From the NCBI RefSeq assembly GCF_028751545.1, contig NZ_CP071867.1, forward strand, positions 965,306 through 1,029,305: DNA of 64,000 bases, in the 5' to 3' direction. Below are positions 57,101-64,000 of the stretch, piece by piece. The first letter of the stretch is position 1. Every line of letters starts with the position of its first letter. The DNA is from Gilliamella sp. B3022. Lineage in GTDB: Bacteria > Pseudomonadota > Gammaproteobacteria > Enterobacterales > Orbaceae. Both the position numbers and the translations under genes were made by a program. Under the pieces are notes generated by a model, which saw only the letters and a list, made by a program, of their open reading frames with translations, was not told the origin of the DNA and searched no databases.

Positions 57101-57334
57101 TGGAATTGGTTAACCTTTGCTTATAATAAAAAAACAGGCGAAATTGTTGATAGTGATAGGGCTAAAAATCAGCTTATGAATACTTGGCAAGGGATTCTTT
57201 TTCAATCATCAGAATGCGACAGCTACTATGAACGTTTGTATCCTGAATTAACTGAAGAACAAGTTGAACAAATCATCGATTTTGCTAAGCAATTTTTATT
57301 GCCAATTTTATTACATCAAGTAACAGTAGAATAG
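54134..57334 (+). CDS. recC: RecC, exonuclease V gamma subunit
   Basis: Chi-recognising subunit of the RecBCD helicase-nuclease, 1066 residues from the ATG at 54134 (E. coli 1122). It begins MFTIYHSNQVDLL. Conserved blocks include VQSQGMGQWLQIALADE, FHICHSEQREVEILYDYL, MPMRSIPFKVVCLLGMNDGDYPR and RGDRSRRTDDRYLFLEAIL. recB, recD and ptrA, its usual neighbours, are not next to it; a TatD-type nuclease follows after 8 nt. Confidence 0.96.
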   Translation: MFTIYHSNQVDLLKTLLSELMRRQPLEDIFTPDVVMVQSQGMGQWLQIALADELGIVANVDFLFPTQFIWQLYQSLLPDAPVENSYSIETMTWRLYYLLPQIIEQGEFNTLKHYLNIDKQDRKLYQLATRIARLFDQYLVYRPDWLAKWEANQTVDELNHHADEIWQAELWRQLIAISQPYHRANIYQQMLEILLDDNFDSTRLNQLPERIFIFGITSLPPIYLSLLSALGLHIDVHLMFNNPCKWYWGDIVEKQLSDILNTPDKIPNPLLTSWGKLGRDNLFLLQEFNSKQDIEAFVDQERSCLLHAIQQDILELYHNNSNNKHLAMSDKSISFHICHSEQREVEILYDYLLSVFDANPDIELRDCIVMVSDIDRYVPYIRAVFGNASGDRYLPFTISDQKARNIDPIVQGFFAILNFPNSRFTAEELFNLLEIPAIAENFAINESQLILLRTWIIESGIRFGLESAHSWLFGLERLLLGYTMNSEQGGWQQILPYDGATGLDAELIGQLAQFIKVVRKWFMILNEAKPLSEWQGYCLELINDFFKHNEQRDALLLMIEDEWEQLINSGLTAQFTELISITVLHDAMQARLEQNHLAHRFLVGKINFCTMMPMRSIPFKVVCLLGMNDGDYPRTSLPLDFDLIAKYPRRGDRSRRTDDRYLFLEAILSTQYQLYISYVGRDMKDNSERYPSVLVDELWEYIVQYYGESTKNTENNIDFLKVFHTRTPFNPLNFLQEPKSYADEWLPAALKKGESQTFISQIPAISIDCINLDELKRFFQHSIRFFLQKRFNFYVSYLDDTLPDAENFNLDNLKRYQLNVQILNQLITQTSKDSKVLYQQLRLTGELPDGAFGEIIYDEQSEAMQSLADKICQERLEMTSEEVNITIEVNNQHYPLQGWLTHLQSDGILTWRPSKLSIRDGISLWIDHLVYCILYREKVDSQSRIYGRDDQEWRFSHLDANEALTYLTPLVESFLQGINQPLLMPIQSAWNWLTFAYNKKTGEIVDSDRAKNQLMNTWQGILFQSSECDSYYERLYPELTEEQVEQIIDFAKQFLLPILLHQVTVE

Positions 57335-57342
57335 GAGGCATT

Positions 57343-58140
57343 ATGTTCATAGATACACACTGTCATTTCAATTTTCCTGCTTTTTTGACAGCGTTAGACA
57401 ACTCAATGAATTGTATTCGACAAGCTAAAATTGCCAGTTTAATTATGCCTGCCATATCAGCAGATCATTTCAGTCAAATTCTGCAACTCACTGAGCAATA
57501 TGATGAACTTTATGCCGCACTGGGCTTGCATCCTATCTATCAACATTCTCATACTGATCTTGAAAAATTATCCGATATCATTAGTACTTCTCCTAAAAAA
57601 TTAGTTGCCATTGGCGAAATCGGCTTAGACCGTTATGACATTTCCGTAGATTGGCAACAACAACTTACTTTTTTTCGAGCTCAACTGGCGTTAGCTAACC
57701 GCTATGAATTACCCGTTTTAATTCATTCACGTAAAACTCATGATGTAATTTATCATGAGTTACATCAAGCTAATTTACCGTGTCGTGGCGTGATCCATGG
57801 TTTTTCCGGTAGCTATCAACAAGCAATGCAATTTATCAAATTAGGCTATTATATTGGTGTAGGTGGCGTAATAAGTTATGCTAGAGCAAATAAAACACGC
57901 CATGCCATTGCAAAGTTACCTCTCGAAAGCCTAGTATTAGAAACTGATGCCCCTGATATGCCTTTAAGCGGTCGACAAGGGCAAATAAACCGTCCTGAAA
58001 ACATTGTCAATATATTTAATATTCTTTGTCAATTACGTATTGAAGATTCAGAACAAATATGTAGAACGATTCTAACAAATACCTTGACGCTATTTAGCAG
58101 AATTAATAATATGAAAATTCAAAACCAAGCACATCAATAA
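57343..58140 (+). CDS. yjjV: TatD-family metal-dependent hydrolase (YjjV-like DNase)
   Basis: A TIM-barrel metallohydrolase of 265 residues. The metal ligands are visible: H6/H8 in DTHCHF, the glutamate in GEIGLDRYD, H in LIHSRKTHD, H in VIHGFSG, and the aspartate in LETDAPDMPL. It is closest to E. coli YjjV. Only 8 nt separate it from recC, so the two are probably co-transcribed. Confidence 0.92.
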   Translation: MFIDTHCHFNFPAFLTALDNSMNCIRQAKIASLIMPAISADHFSQILQLTEQYDELYAALGLHPIYQHSHTDLEKLSDIISTSPKKLVAIGEIGLDRYDISVDWQQQLTFFRAQLALANRYELPVLIHSRKTHDVIYHELHQANLPCRGVIHGFSGSYQQAMQFIKLGYYIGVGGVISYARANKTRHAIAKLPLESLVLETDAPDMPLSGRQGQINRPENIVNIFNILCQLRIEDSEQICRTILTNTLTLFSRINNMKIQNQAHQ

Positions 58141-58184
58141 CTTTTTAATTATTAATAGGTTAATTAGACACAAGGTGATGCTTT

Positions 58185-58727
58185 ATGTTTCAACGCCGTA
58201 GTCGTATTTTTGTGCAAACCATTATTTCGCTTACTCGATTATTTCCGTTATGGGCAATTCTTTGCGCAATAGTTGCCTATTTATTACCTAATGCATTCCT
58301 TCCAGTTCGACCACAAACATCACACTTATTGATGTTTGTAATGTTTTCTATGGGAGTAACGTTAAGTATTAATGATTTTAAAAGAGTGGTGGCGAAACCT
58401 AAGGCAGTCATCATTTGTATCTTACTGCATTATATTGTTATGCCATTCACTGCTTTAATCTTATCTAAATTACTTACTATGCGACCTGAGTTATTAGTCG
58501 GGCTGGTTCTAGTTGGTAGCGTAGCTAGCGGTACAGCCTCCAATGTGATGATCTATCTAGCTAAAGGTGATGTGGCGTTGTCAGTTACTGTCTCATCAGT
58601 TTCAACTCTTATCGGTGTAGTGGTTACTCCAATTCTCACTCTTTTACTCGTTGGTACAACGGTTGAAGTTCCCGTTTGGGATATGTTAGTGCATCTTATC
58701 CAAATTGTTCTCATTCCTATTATTTAG
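58185..58727 (+). pseudogene. Truncated bile acid:sodium symporter family transporter (PanS-like)
   Basis: 180 residues with the N-terminal half of a BASS-family transporter: several membrane helices and the conserved [21 protein letters not shown] segment. Family members run to about 300 residues. The frame stops with TAG just after the helix ending [10 protein letters not shown]. None of the three frames of the next 160 nt (58728-58890) continues the family, so the C-terminal half seems deleted. It is probably non-functional, though the part kept is undamaged. Confidence 0.75.
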
Positions 58728-58890
58728 GGAAACCCGTTAAAAATAAGAAAAAATCTAACAATTAATTGTGAATATTGTAAAATAACATTTACTCACTCTC
58801 TTACTTAATAATAATCGATATGAGAGTATAACCTTAGGATTTACTATGATCCTTCTCTTCCAGCATAACAATCAATTTTAGGCTGAAAAA

Positions 58891-60279
58891 ATGAATAGCG
58901 AATTCCAGTTACCACCCTTTGTTTATCGAATATTACCTTGGATTGCTGCATTTGCATTTTTTATGCAATCACTTGATACCTCAATTTTAAATACGGCTTT
59001 GCCAACTATGGCTAAAGATCTCAAAGAATCACCGCTAAACATGCAATCAGCAGTAATATGTTATGCAATAACATTAGCGTTATTTATTCCAGTAAGCGGC
59101 TTTTTATCGGACCAATTCGGGACACGAAATATTTTTGTAATGGCTGTATCGCTTTTTACCTTAGGATCACTACTTTGTGCCTTGTCCAATTCATTATTTT
59201 TTTTAGATATATCACGGGTTATTCAAGGTGTCGGCGGATCAATGATGGTACCTGTTTCACGTTTAGTTTTGATTAAAGCATTTAAACGCAATGAGTTCTT
59301 AGCCGCGTTAAACACAGCAACGATTCCAGGTTTAATCGGTCCAGTACTAGGACCGGTTTTAGGAGGCTACCTTGTAGATATGGTAAGTTGGCACTGGATC
59401 TTTTTTATTAATTTACCAATTGGTATTGTCGGGATAATGATTAGCTTAAAATATATGCCTAATATAAAAGGCAAACGAATGCCTTTTGATTCATTTGGAT
59501 TTATCTTTATCATTATCACTTTTATTAGTGCAACCCTTAGTGTTGAATGTTTAAATCAAGGTCAACAATATTATTTACCGCTGGGTCTTGCTGTCACTAG
59601 TCTAGTTTTTTTATTTATTTATCGCAGCTATGCAAAAAAGAAACAAGCCCCTCTATTTCCTCTCTCTTTATTTGATATACGAACGTTTAAAATAGGCATT
59701 ATCGGTAATTTAGTCTGTCGATTAGGTATTTCTGGAGTGCCTTTTCTTATTCCTTTATTTCTACAAGTTGGTTTTGGTTATTCGGCAATTTTTGCTGGAA
59801 TGATGCTCATGCCAATGGCAATTGCATCGATTTGTACAAGGTTTTTTATTACTCGGATTCTTGCTCGTTTAGGCTATCGTTTTGTACTAATGGCAAATAC
59901 CATCTTAGCAGGAATTTTGATCCTTTTAATGTCATTATTAAATTTAACTACTCCTCTTTTGATATTAGGTGTTTTGCTATTTTGTATTGGAGGCATCAAT
60001 TCAATGCAATTTACTTCAATGAACAGTATAACGTTAGCCAATTTACAAGGAGAAAGCACAAGTAGTGGTAATAGTTTAATGGCTGTCAATCAACAGTTAG
60101 CTATCAGTTTTGGTACTGGTTTTGGTGCTTTATTGGTAAGATTATTTGGTAAAACAACAACGACTATTCACGCTTTTCAATTAACCTTTGTTATACTAGG
60201 TATTGTAACTATGCTATCAAGCGTGATTTTTGCTCAATTAAAAAAACAAGATGGTCAGAATTTAACGGCTCGCCATTAA
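58891..60279 (+). CDS. MFS multidrug-type transporter (DHA2 family, MdtD-like)
   Basis: Inner-membrane transporter of 462 residues with hydrophobic helices throughout. The DHA2-type N-terminus FFMQSLDTSILNTALPTMA and motif C GPVLGPVLGGYLVD are present, and the GVGGSMMVPVSRLVLIK segment is closest to E. coli MdtD (YegB). The substrate cannot be read from sequence. In E. coli mdtD is part of mdtABCD-baeSR; here no RND pump or two-component system is adjacent. Confidence 0.9.
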   Translation: MNSEFQLPPFVYRILPWIAAFAFFMQSLDTSILNTALPTMAKDLKESPLNMQSAVICYAITLALFIPVSGFLSDQFGTRNIFVMAVSLFTLGSLLCALSNSLFFLDISRVIQGVGGSMMVPVSRLVLIKAFKRNEFLAALNTATIPGLIGPVLGPVLGGYLVDMVSWHWIFFINLPIGIVGIMISLKYMPNIKGKRMPFDSFGFIFIIITFISATLSVECLNQGQQYYLPLGLAVTSLVFLFIYRSYAKKKQAPLFPLSLFDIRTFKIGIIGNLVCRLGISGVPFLIPLFLQVGFGYSAIFAGMMLMPMAIASICTRFFITRILARLGYRFVLMANTILAGILILLMSLLNLTTPLLILGVLLFCIGGINSMQFTSMNSITLANLQGESTSSGNSLMAVNQQLAISFGTGFGALLVRLFGKTTTTIHAFQLTFVILGIVTMLSSVIFAQLKKQDGQNLTARH

Positions 60280-60299
60280 GCGACAAGGAGATAACGATT

Positions 60300-60932
60300 A
60301 TGTTTCAGTATCAAATCATTCCAGTTACGGATTTTCAAGAAAATTGCAGTATTATCTGGTGTAACGAATCAAATGAGGCTGCTTTTATCGATCCCGGTGG
60401 AGAGCCAGAATTACTCAAGAAAGCGGTTGAAAAGCTCGGGGTTAATATCAAACAGATTTTATTAACACACGGTCATTTAGATCATGTGGGCGCCGCCACT
60501 GAATTAGCGAAACATTATGATGTTAAAATCTTTGGTCCTAGTCAAGAAGATGAGTTCTTATTTACAGCCTTACCACAACAATCTATGCAATTAGGTTTTC
60601 CTTATACCGAAAGTTTTTTACCCGATCGTTGGTTAAAAGAAGGGGATCAAATCCAAGTAGGAAATATCACCCTTGATGTGCTATTTTGTCCGGGACACAC
60701 ACCAGGTCATATCGTATTGATCAATAAGCAAGATAAACTGGCATTTGTCGGTGATGTACTTTTTAAAAATAGTATTGGACGCACAGATTTTCCACGTGGT
60801 AACCATTCTGATTTAATTTCGTCAATTAAAAACAAGTTATTGCCACTTGGTGAAGATTTTATTTTTGTGCCGGGACATGGCCCTATGTCCACATTTGGTA
60901 ATGAGCAATACAATAACCCATATTTAGTTTAA
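60300..60932 (+). CDS. ycbL: Metallo-beta-lactamase-fold hydrolase (YcbL, glyoxalase II-like)
   Basis: A 210-residue MBL-fold enzyme with the complete metal set: H57, H59, D61, H62 (THGHLDH), H133 (GHTPGH), D152 and H193 (GHGP). YcbL-type proteins hydrolyse S-lactoylglutathione-like thioesters but lack the C-terminal glutathione-binding domain of GloB. It starts 20 nt after the MFS gene. Confidence 0.92.
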   Translation: MFQYQIIPVTDFQENCSIIWCNESNEAAFIDPGGEPELLKKAVEKLGVNIKQILLTHGHLDHVGAATELAKHYDVKIFGPSQEDEFLFTALPQQSMQLGFPYTESFLPDRWLKEGDQIQVGNITLDVLFCPGHTPGHIVLINKQDKLAFVGDVLFKNSIGRTDFPRGNHSDLISSIKNKLLPLGEDFIFVPGHGPMSTFGNEQYNNPYLV

Positions 60933-60935
60933 ACA

Positions 60936-60988
60936 ATCCATTATTTCTTTTGTTATCACATTTTTTATATGAAAATGTGATAATGGAT
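60936..60988. other. Long stem-loop after ycbL
   Basis: A 12-bp perfect stem TTATCACATTTT / AAAATGTGATAA (60953-60964 with 60972-60983) is extended by an outer ATCCA / TGGAT (60936-60940 with 60984-60988) across a one-sided bulge. There is no T run after it. It may act as a terminator, a processing site or a protein-binding dyad ahead of bioY. Confidence 0.5.
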
Positions 60989-61007
60989 CTCGCCTTAACC
61001 ATTATAT

Positions 61008-61061
61008 AAGTAAACTTTTAAAATAAAAAATAGTTTACAACTTAAAACATTGCGCTATTAT
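61008..61061 (+). promoter_or_regulatory. BirA-like biotin operator and bioY promoter
   Basis: An inverted repeat AAGTAAACT-N15-AGTTTACAA (61008-61040) fits the BirA operator form TTGTAAACC-N14-16-GGTTTACAA, with a perfect GTAAACT / AGTTTAC core. Its right half contains TTTACA (61034-61039), which with TATTAT (61056-61061) 16 nt later makes a plausible promoter 35 nt before bioY. Repression by biotin-loaded BirA is inferred. Confidence 0.65.
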
Positions 61062-61095
61062 AACGCTATGATTTAGGTATTAAAGGTAGAAAACA

Positions 61096-61686
61096 ATGAA
61101 TAAACAAATGACGTCTTATTATCCAACATTTATCACAACAATGATTGATTTATCCTCATGGCAACGTAAGCTCTTGGCTACAACAAGTTCCGCATTACTG
61201 TTAGGTGTAGCAGCTAATGTAAGTATTCCAACCTACCCTGTGCCATTTACTTTACAATCATTAGCCGTATTGCTAATTGGCGCTTTTTTAGGTCGTAAAC
61301 TCGGTGCATTAGCCATACTTCAATACCTGTTTTTAGGCGCAATGGGATTGCCACTGTTTGCCAATGGCAGCAGTGGATTTATGGCACTAGTATCGCCTTC
61401 TGCTGGTTATCTATATGGGTATGCATTTAGTGCTTATATTGCTGGATTTGCTGCCGAGAAAGGTTACGATCGTCGCTTTCTTTTAGGATTGATCGCCTTT
61501 GCTTGTGCCCATCAATTAATCTTTGTATTTGGCGTAACTTATTTAATGGGTTATTTACATATTTCACTTACTGAAGCATTACAAGTAGGTTATTTTCCTT
61601 TCGTAGGTGTTGATGCGCTCAAGTTTATCATTGCTACTTGTGTTATGTTTTCATTATGGCGTTATCATGCAAGAAAACACCGATAA
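61096..61686 (+). CDS. bioY: BioY, biotin transporter S component
   Basis: Membrane protein of 196 residues and about six helices that binds and takes up biotin (ECF-type or solitary). Family segments TYPVPFTLQSLAVLLIGAFL and PSAGYLYGYAFSAYIAG are present. The ECF partners (bioM/bioN) are not in this window, so it may act alone or with a shared ECF module. It sits behind a BirA-like operator. The next gene starts 2 nt after its stop. Confidence 0.94.
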   Translation: MNKQMTSYYPTFITTMIDLSSWQRKLLATTSSALLLGVAANVSIPTYPVPFTLQSLAVLLIGAFLGRKLGALAILQYLFLGAMGLPLFANGSSGFMALVSPSAGYLYGYAFSAYIAGFAAEKGYDRRFLLGLIAFACAHQLIFVFGVTYLMGYLHISLTEALQVGYFPFVGVDALKFIIATCVMFSLWRYHARKHR

Positions 61687-61688
61687 AG

Positions 61689-62246
61689 ATGCAAGTTGGT
61701 GATATCATTTTTCAATCTCAGAATGAGCAAAGCGAGTTTAATAAAGCAATTACTCATTCTGGTTCCTTGATGAATTCAAACGACATAATGAATCAAATAA
61801 ACCATGTCGGCTTATATATTGGCAACGATCTGGTCATTGAAGCGACCCCAAAACATGGAGTTATTAAGCAACCTATTAAATCTTTTTTAGCAACAGCTCA
61901 ATATAATTGGGTTGCAACTATTAACAATAACGTTGTCATTAAAAATGCATTAATTCGTGTTCAAGACTGTTTAGGATTACCCTATAACCATAGTTTTCGT
62001 TCAGATGCGAAAGGATTTTACTGTAGTCAACTTATTACTTATGCTTTTAAATATGAATCAGGTAAAGACTATTTCAACCTTTATCCTATGAACTTTAAGA
62101 ATTTAACCACTGGTCAGATTCTCCCATATTGGATCAATTATTATCGAGAACTAAAACAAATGATCCCTCAAGGGGAGCTTGGATCACATCCACAACAACT
62201 ATTAAGACAAAAGAAACTATTTAAGACTATCCTAACAATTAAATAA
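61689..62246 (+). CDS. Permuted NlpC/P60-like cysteine hydrolase (YiiX/YebB type)
   Basis: A 185-residue protein from the ATG at 61689 (MQVGDIIFQSQNEQ). In the order typical of the permuted papain-like fold it shows VGDIIF, then H39 (NHVGLYIG), E51 (VIEATP) and later C112 (GFYCSQLITYAF), the likely catalytic set. Relatives cleave peptides, amides or lipids. No signal peptide is present, so it is probably cytosolic. It is coupled to bioY with a 2-nt gap, so biotin may control both. The real substrate is unknown. Confidence 0.75.
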   Translation: MQVGDIIFQSQNEQSEFNKAITHSGSLMNSNDIMNQINHVGLYIGNDLVIEATPKHGVIKQPIKSFLATAQYNWVATINNNVVIKNALIRVQDCLGLPYNHSFRSDAKGFYCSQLITYAFKYESGKDYFNLYPMNFKNLTTGQILPYWINYYRELKQMIPQGELGSHPQQLLRQKKLFKTILTIK

Positions 62247-62296
62247 TGATAATAAGTTAAAAATTAATCAAACAAAGAATTTCCGATAATTAACTA

Positions 62297-62323
62297 TTGA
62301 CATAACCCCAGTAAATCTATAAT
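62297..62323 (+). promoter_or_regulatory. Promoter of tRNA-Asn
   Basis: TTGACA (62297-62302), 15 nt, TATAAT (62318-62323), followed by a GC-containing discriminator ATGCACGCC, as usual for stable-RNA promoters. The tRNA begins 19 nt later. Confidence 0.75.
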
Positions 62324-62341
62324 ATGCACGCCACATTGGAT

Positions 62342-62417
62342 TCCTCCATAGTTCAGTCGGTAGAACGGCGGACTGTTAATCCGTATGTCACAGGTTCAAG
62401 TCCTGTTGGAGGAGCCA
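62342..62417 (+). tRNA. tRNA-Asn (anticodon GTT)
   Basis: A 76-nt cloverleaf. Acceptor stem TCCTCCA pairs with TGGAGGA, then discriminator G and an encoded CCA end. The anticodon GTT is at 62375-62377 in the loop CTGTTAA. D-arm AGTTCAGTCGGTAGAACG and T-arm GGTTCAAGTCC are standard. It is very similar to E. coli tRNA-Asn. Confidence 0.98.
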
Positions 62418-63054
62418 ACTTTTCACATTATTTCCATTTGTAGCGAAGATTTTTACCTTTCACTTCTTGCTTATTCTTATTAATCCCCATACTAAAAATT
62501 TTAATTAAACAAGTAAACAAAACTTACTGACTTGATACGATGATTTAATTTATCCGCTATAAAAATAATTAAAAAAAGTACCATAATCATCGTTGGTATA
62601 ATTTTCTTCTAATATATTTGGTTTTCTTTTTATCATGCGATAGTCAAATAATCATTATTAGCATAATTAATATTGCTTTGTTAGCAAACTAAATCACATC
62701 AAACTATGAACATGAAAATATCAATTTTTCGTAACCTTTATTTATTCATGTCATTTAATTTAATTTAATTTAATTTTAAGATTATAAATTAACCACTTAG
62801 TTAAAATAATGATGAAGACGAGTTTATAGAAAAATAATGTTATTTTTCTTATTTTAAAAAATGGTTTAAACGATGTAATTAAAGATGAATATAACGGTAC
62901 TCATCGAATTTATCATTACATATGCAATTATTGAAATACAAATATTTTGTTTTTATCCCTGTTATCGCTTAATATAGTGTTGAGTGTTTTTTTAAGATAA
63001 TTAATATTAAATTTCTTATTTACTAATTTAATAATTTCAATATATTAGAGATCT
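62418..63054. other. AT-rich intergenic region after tRNA-Asn
   Basis: About 640 bp with no recognisable gene, integrase or attachment repeat of the tRNA 3' end. It contains an ATTTA pentanucleotide repeat at 62753-62777. A 25-codon open stretch near 62870-62945 looks slightly protein-like but has no start or family. Confidence 0.5.
62753..62777. repeat. ATTTA short tandem repeat
   Basis: Four perfect ATTTA units and a fifth partial unit. In intergenic DNA with no gene within 270 bp, so phase variation of a promoter is not obvious. Confidence 0.7.
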
Positions 63055-63780
63055 ATGCATATCCATTTTATTATTCATGAAGAATTTGAAACACCAGGCG
63101 CCTACGAACAATGGGCAAAAATACACCAACATACTATTAGTTATTCTCGCGTTTATCTTGGCGAAGCACTACCTGATAATATCAATCACATTGATTTTTT
63201 AATTATTATGGGTGGACCACAATCCCCGGCAACGACAAAGCAAGAATGTACGTATTTTGATTCATTAGCTGAACAAGCAGTAATTTTATCAGCAATTCAA
63301 TCAGATAAAGTTGTTATTGGTGTTTGCTTAGGATCACAATTGATTGGTGAAGCATTAGGTGCCACTCATGAACACAGTCCAGAAAAAGAAATTGGCAAAT
63401 TTCCAATTACATTAACTGATGTGGGCAAGCATCATTCTCTATTTACGCATTTCGGTGATAAATTAGCGGTAGGTCATTGGCACAATGATATGCCAGGATT
63501 AACTAAAGATGCTCAAATAATTGCTTATAGTGAAGGCTGTCCGCGGCAAATTATTGCTTACAGTAAATTCGTTTATGGTTTTCAATGTCATTTGGAGTTA
63601 ACACACAAAGTAGTTGAAAAACTTATCTCTCATTCACTAAATGATCTCAATCAAGCTGCGAATTATCGCTTTGTTGATACACCAGATATGTTACGTAATC
63701 ATGATTACAGCCAAATGAATTTAAAACTTTTTGTTTTTCTTGATAAGTTGAGTTTAGATTATCTATCAAGCCCAAAATAG
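63055..63780 (+). CDS. Class I glutamine amidotransferase-like protein (YfeJ-like)
   Basis: A 241-residue single-domain GATase1 protein. The nucleophile is C91 in VIGVCLGSQLIGEALG, and the other triad members are H179 and E181 (FQCHLEL). It resembles the glutaminase half of GMP synthase but stands alone, like Salmonella YfeJ. The synthase partner or real substrate is unknown. It is a single gene beyond the long AT-rich gap. Confidence 0.87.
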   Translation: MHIHFIIHEEFETPGAYEQWAKIHQHTISYSRVYLGEALPDNINHIDFLIIMGGPQSPATTKQECTYFDSLAEQAVILSAIQSDKVVIGVCLGSQLIGEALGATHEHSPEKEIGKFPITLTDVGKHHSLFTHFGDKLAVGHWHNDMPGLTKDAQIIAYSEGCPRQIIAYSKFVYGFQCHLELTHKVVEKLISHSLNDLNQAANYRFVDTPDMLRNHDYSQMNLKLFVFLDKLSLDYLSSPK

Positions 63781-64000
63781 ATAGAAAGTTAACCATTAGG
63801 AAAATGAAATGACGCATGGCAATATTGTTCGAAAATCTCAATAATACAATTAGTTAAGATTAAAGCAAAATGAAAAGTATTTTATACTAAATATCTAATC
63901 CAATTGTGTTGTTGATAAAAAATACTTGTTGCTATCCCCATAAACAATAGGGTGTTATTTTTGTCACAAGTACTTAACCATGTTGATAGGTATCGATAAT

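Noticed and set aside
62870-62945. Protein-like 25-codon open stretch after tRNA-Asn
   Set aside because: It has no start codon or ribosome-binding site, no family resemblance, and is too short to separate from chance.
62342-63054. tRNA-Asn as an integration site for a genomic island
   Set aside because: No integrase gene and no repeat of the tRNA 3' end was found in the DNA downstream within the window.
63879-63891. Partial match (13 nt) to the start of the 44-bp repeat
   Set aside because: Only ATTTTATACTAAA matches and nothing of the rest. In AT-rich DNA this is compatible with chance.

Overview
The window (64 kb, AT-rich, dense in genes) is chromosomal DNA of a gammaproteobacterium. Gene order and protein similarity follow Enterobacterales and Pasteurellales closely: S10 and spc ribosomal operons, iscRSUA-hscBA-fdx, slt-trpR, gntX-nfuA, ubiU-ubiV, csdA-csdE, a ybeU/djlC/hscC-type cluster, and the atp operon. 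The low GC content, short spacers, compact gene set and a few gene losses suggest a host-associated lineage such as Orbaceae (Gilliamella-like). That placement is inference from gene content, not a computed phylogeny.

Layout. 1-10.6 kb (minus strand): secY (cut by the window edge) back through the spc operon (rplN to secY) and the whole S10 operon (rpsJ to rpsQ). A terminator and the spc promoter lie between them. A recognisable S10 leader with an attenuator-like hairpin and a promoter lie upstream, and an S8-type mRNA site overlaps the start of rplE. 10.7-16.4 kb (minus): a decayed reading frame, then the isc iron-sulfur operon with tandem IscR-like sites before iscR; iscX is missing. 16.4-27.5 kb: slt, trpR, rob-like regulator, nfuA, gntX, ppiA, pepB, a tyrosine phosphatase, a phosphopantetheinyl transferase, metC and tilS. 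27.6-31.4 kb: copper ATPase copA, an HxlR-family regulator pseudogene, suhB. 31.8-35.5 kb: ubiU, ubiV, csdA, csdE (anaerobic ubiquinone hydroxylation and sulfur transfer). 35.5-41.5 kb: dolP, then a DUF1266 protein, a J-domain membrane protein and the Hsp70 HscC, an accessory chaperone locus. 41.7-46.6 kb: xseA, xthA, tyrA, glmM. 46.8-53.3 kb: the eight structural genes of F-type ATP synthase, without atpI. 54.1-64 kb: recC, a TatD-family nuclease, a truncated bile-acid/pantoate-type transporter, an MFS exporter, a YcbL-like metallo-hydrolase, bioY under a BirA-like operator, a permuted NlpC/P60-type hydrolase, tRNA-Asn, and a class I glutamine amidotransferase.

Functional themes: translation and secretion; iron-sulfur biogenesis appears three times (isc operon, nfuA, csdAE), close to its clients (ubiUV); cell-wall and precursor genes (slt, glmM); and DNA repair (xseA, xthA, recC). 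No phage, insertion sequence, CRISPR array or toxin island was recognised. The most unusual items are a 44-bp intergenic repeat present three times (two copies start on a stop codon), the DUF1266/J-domain/HscC chaperone locus with an HPE in place of HPD, several gene remnants, and several candidate operators.
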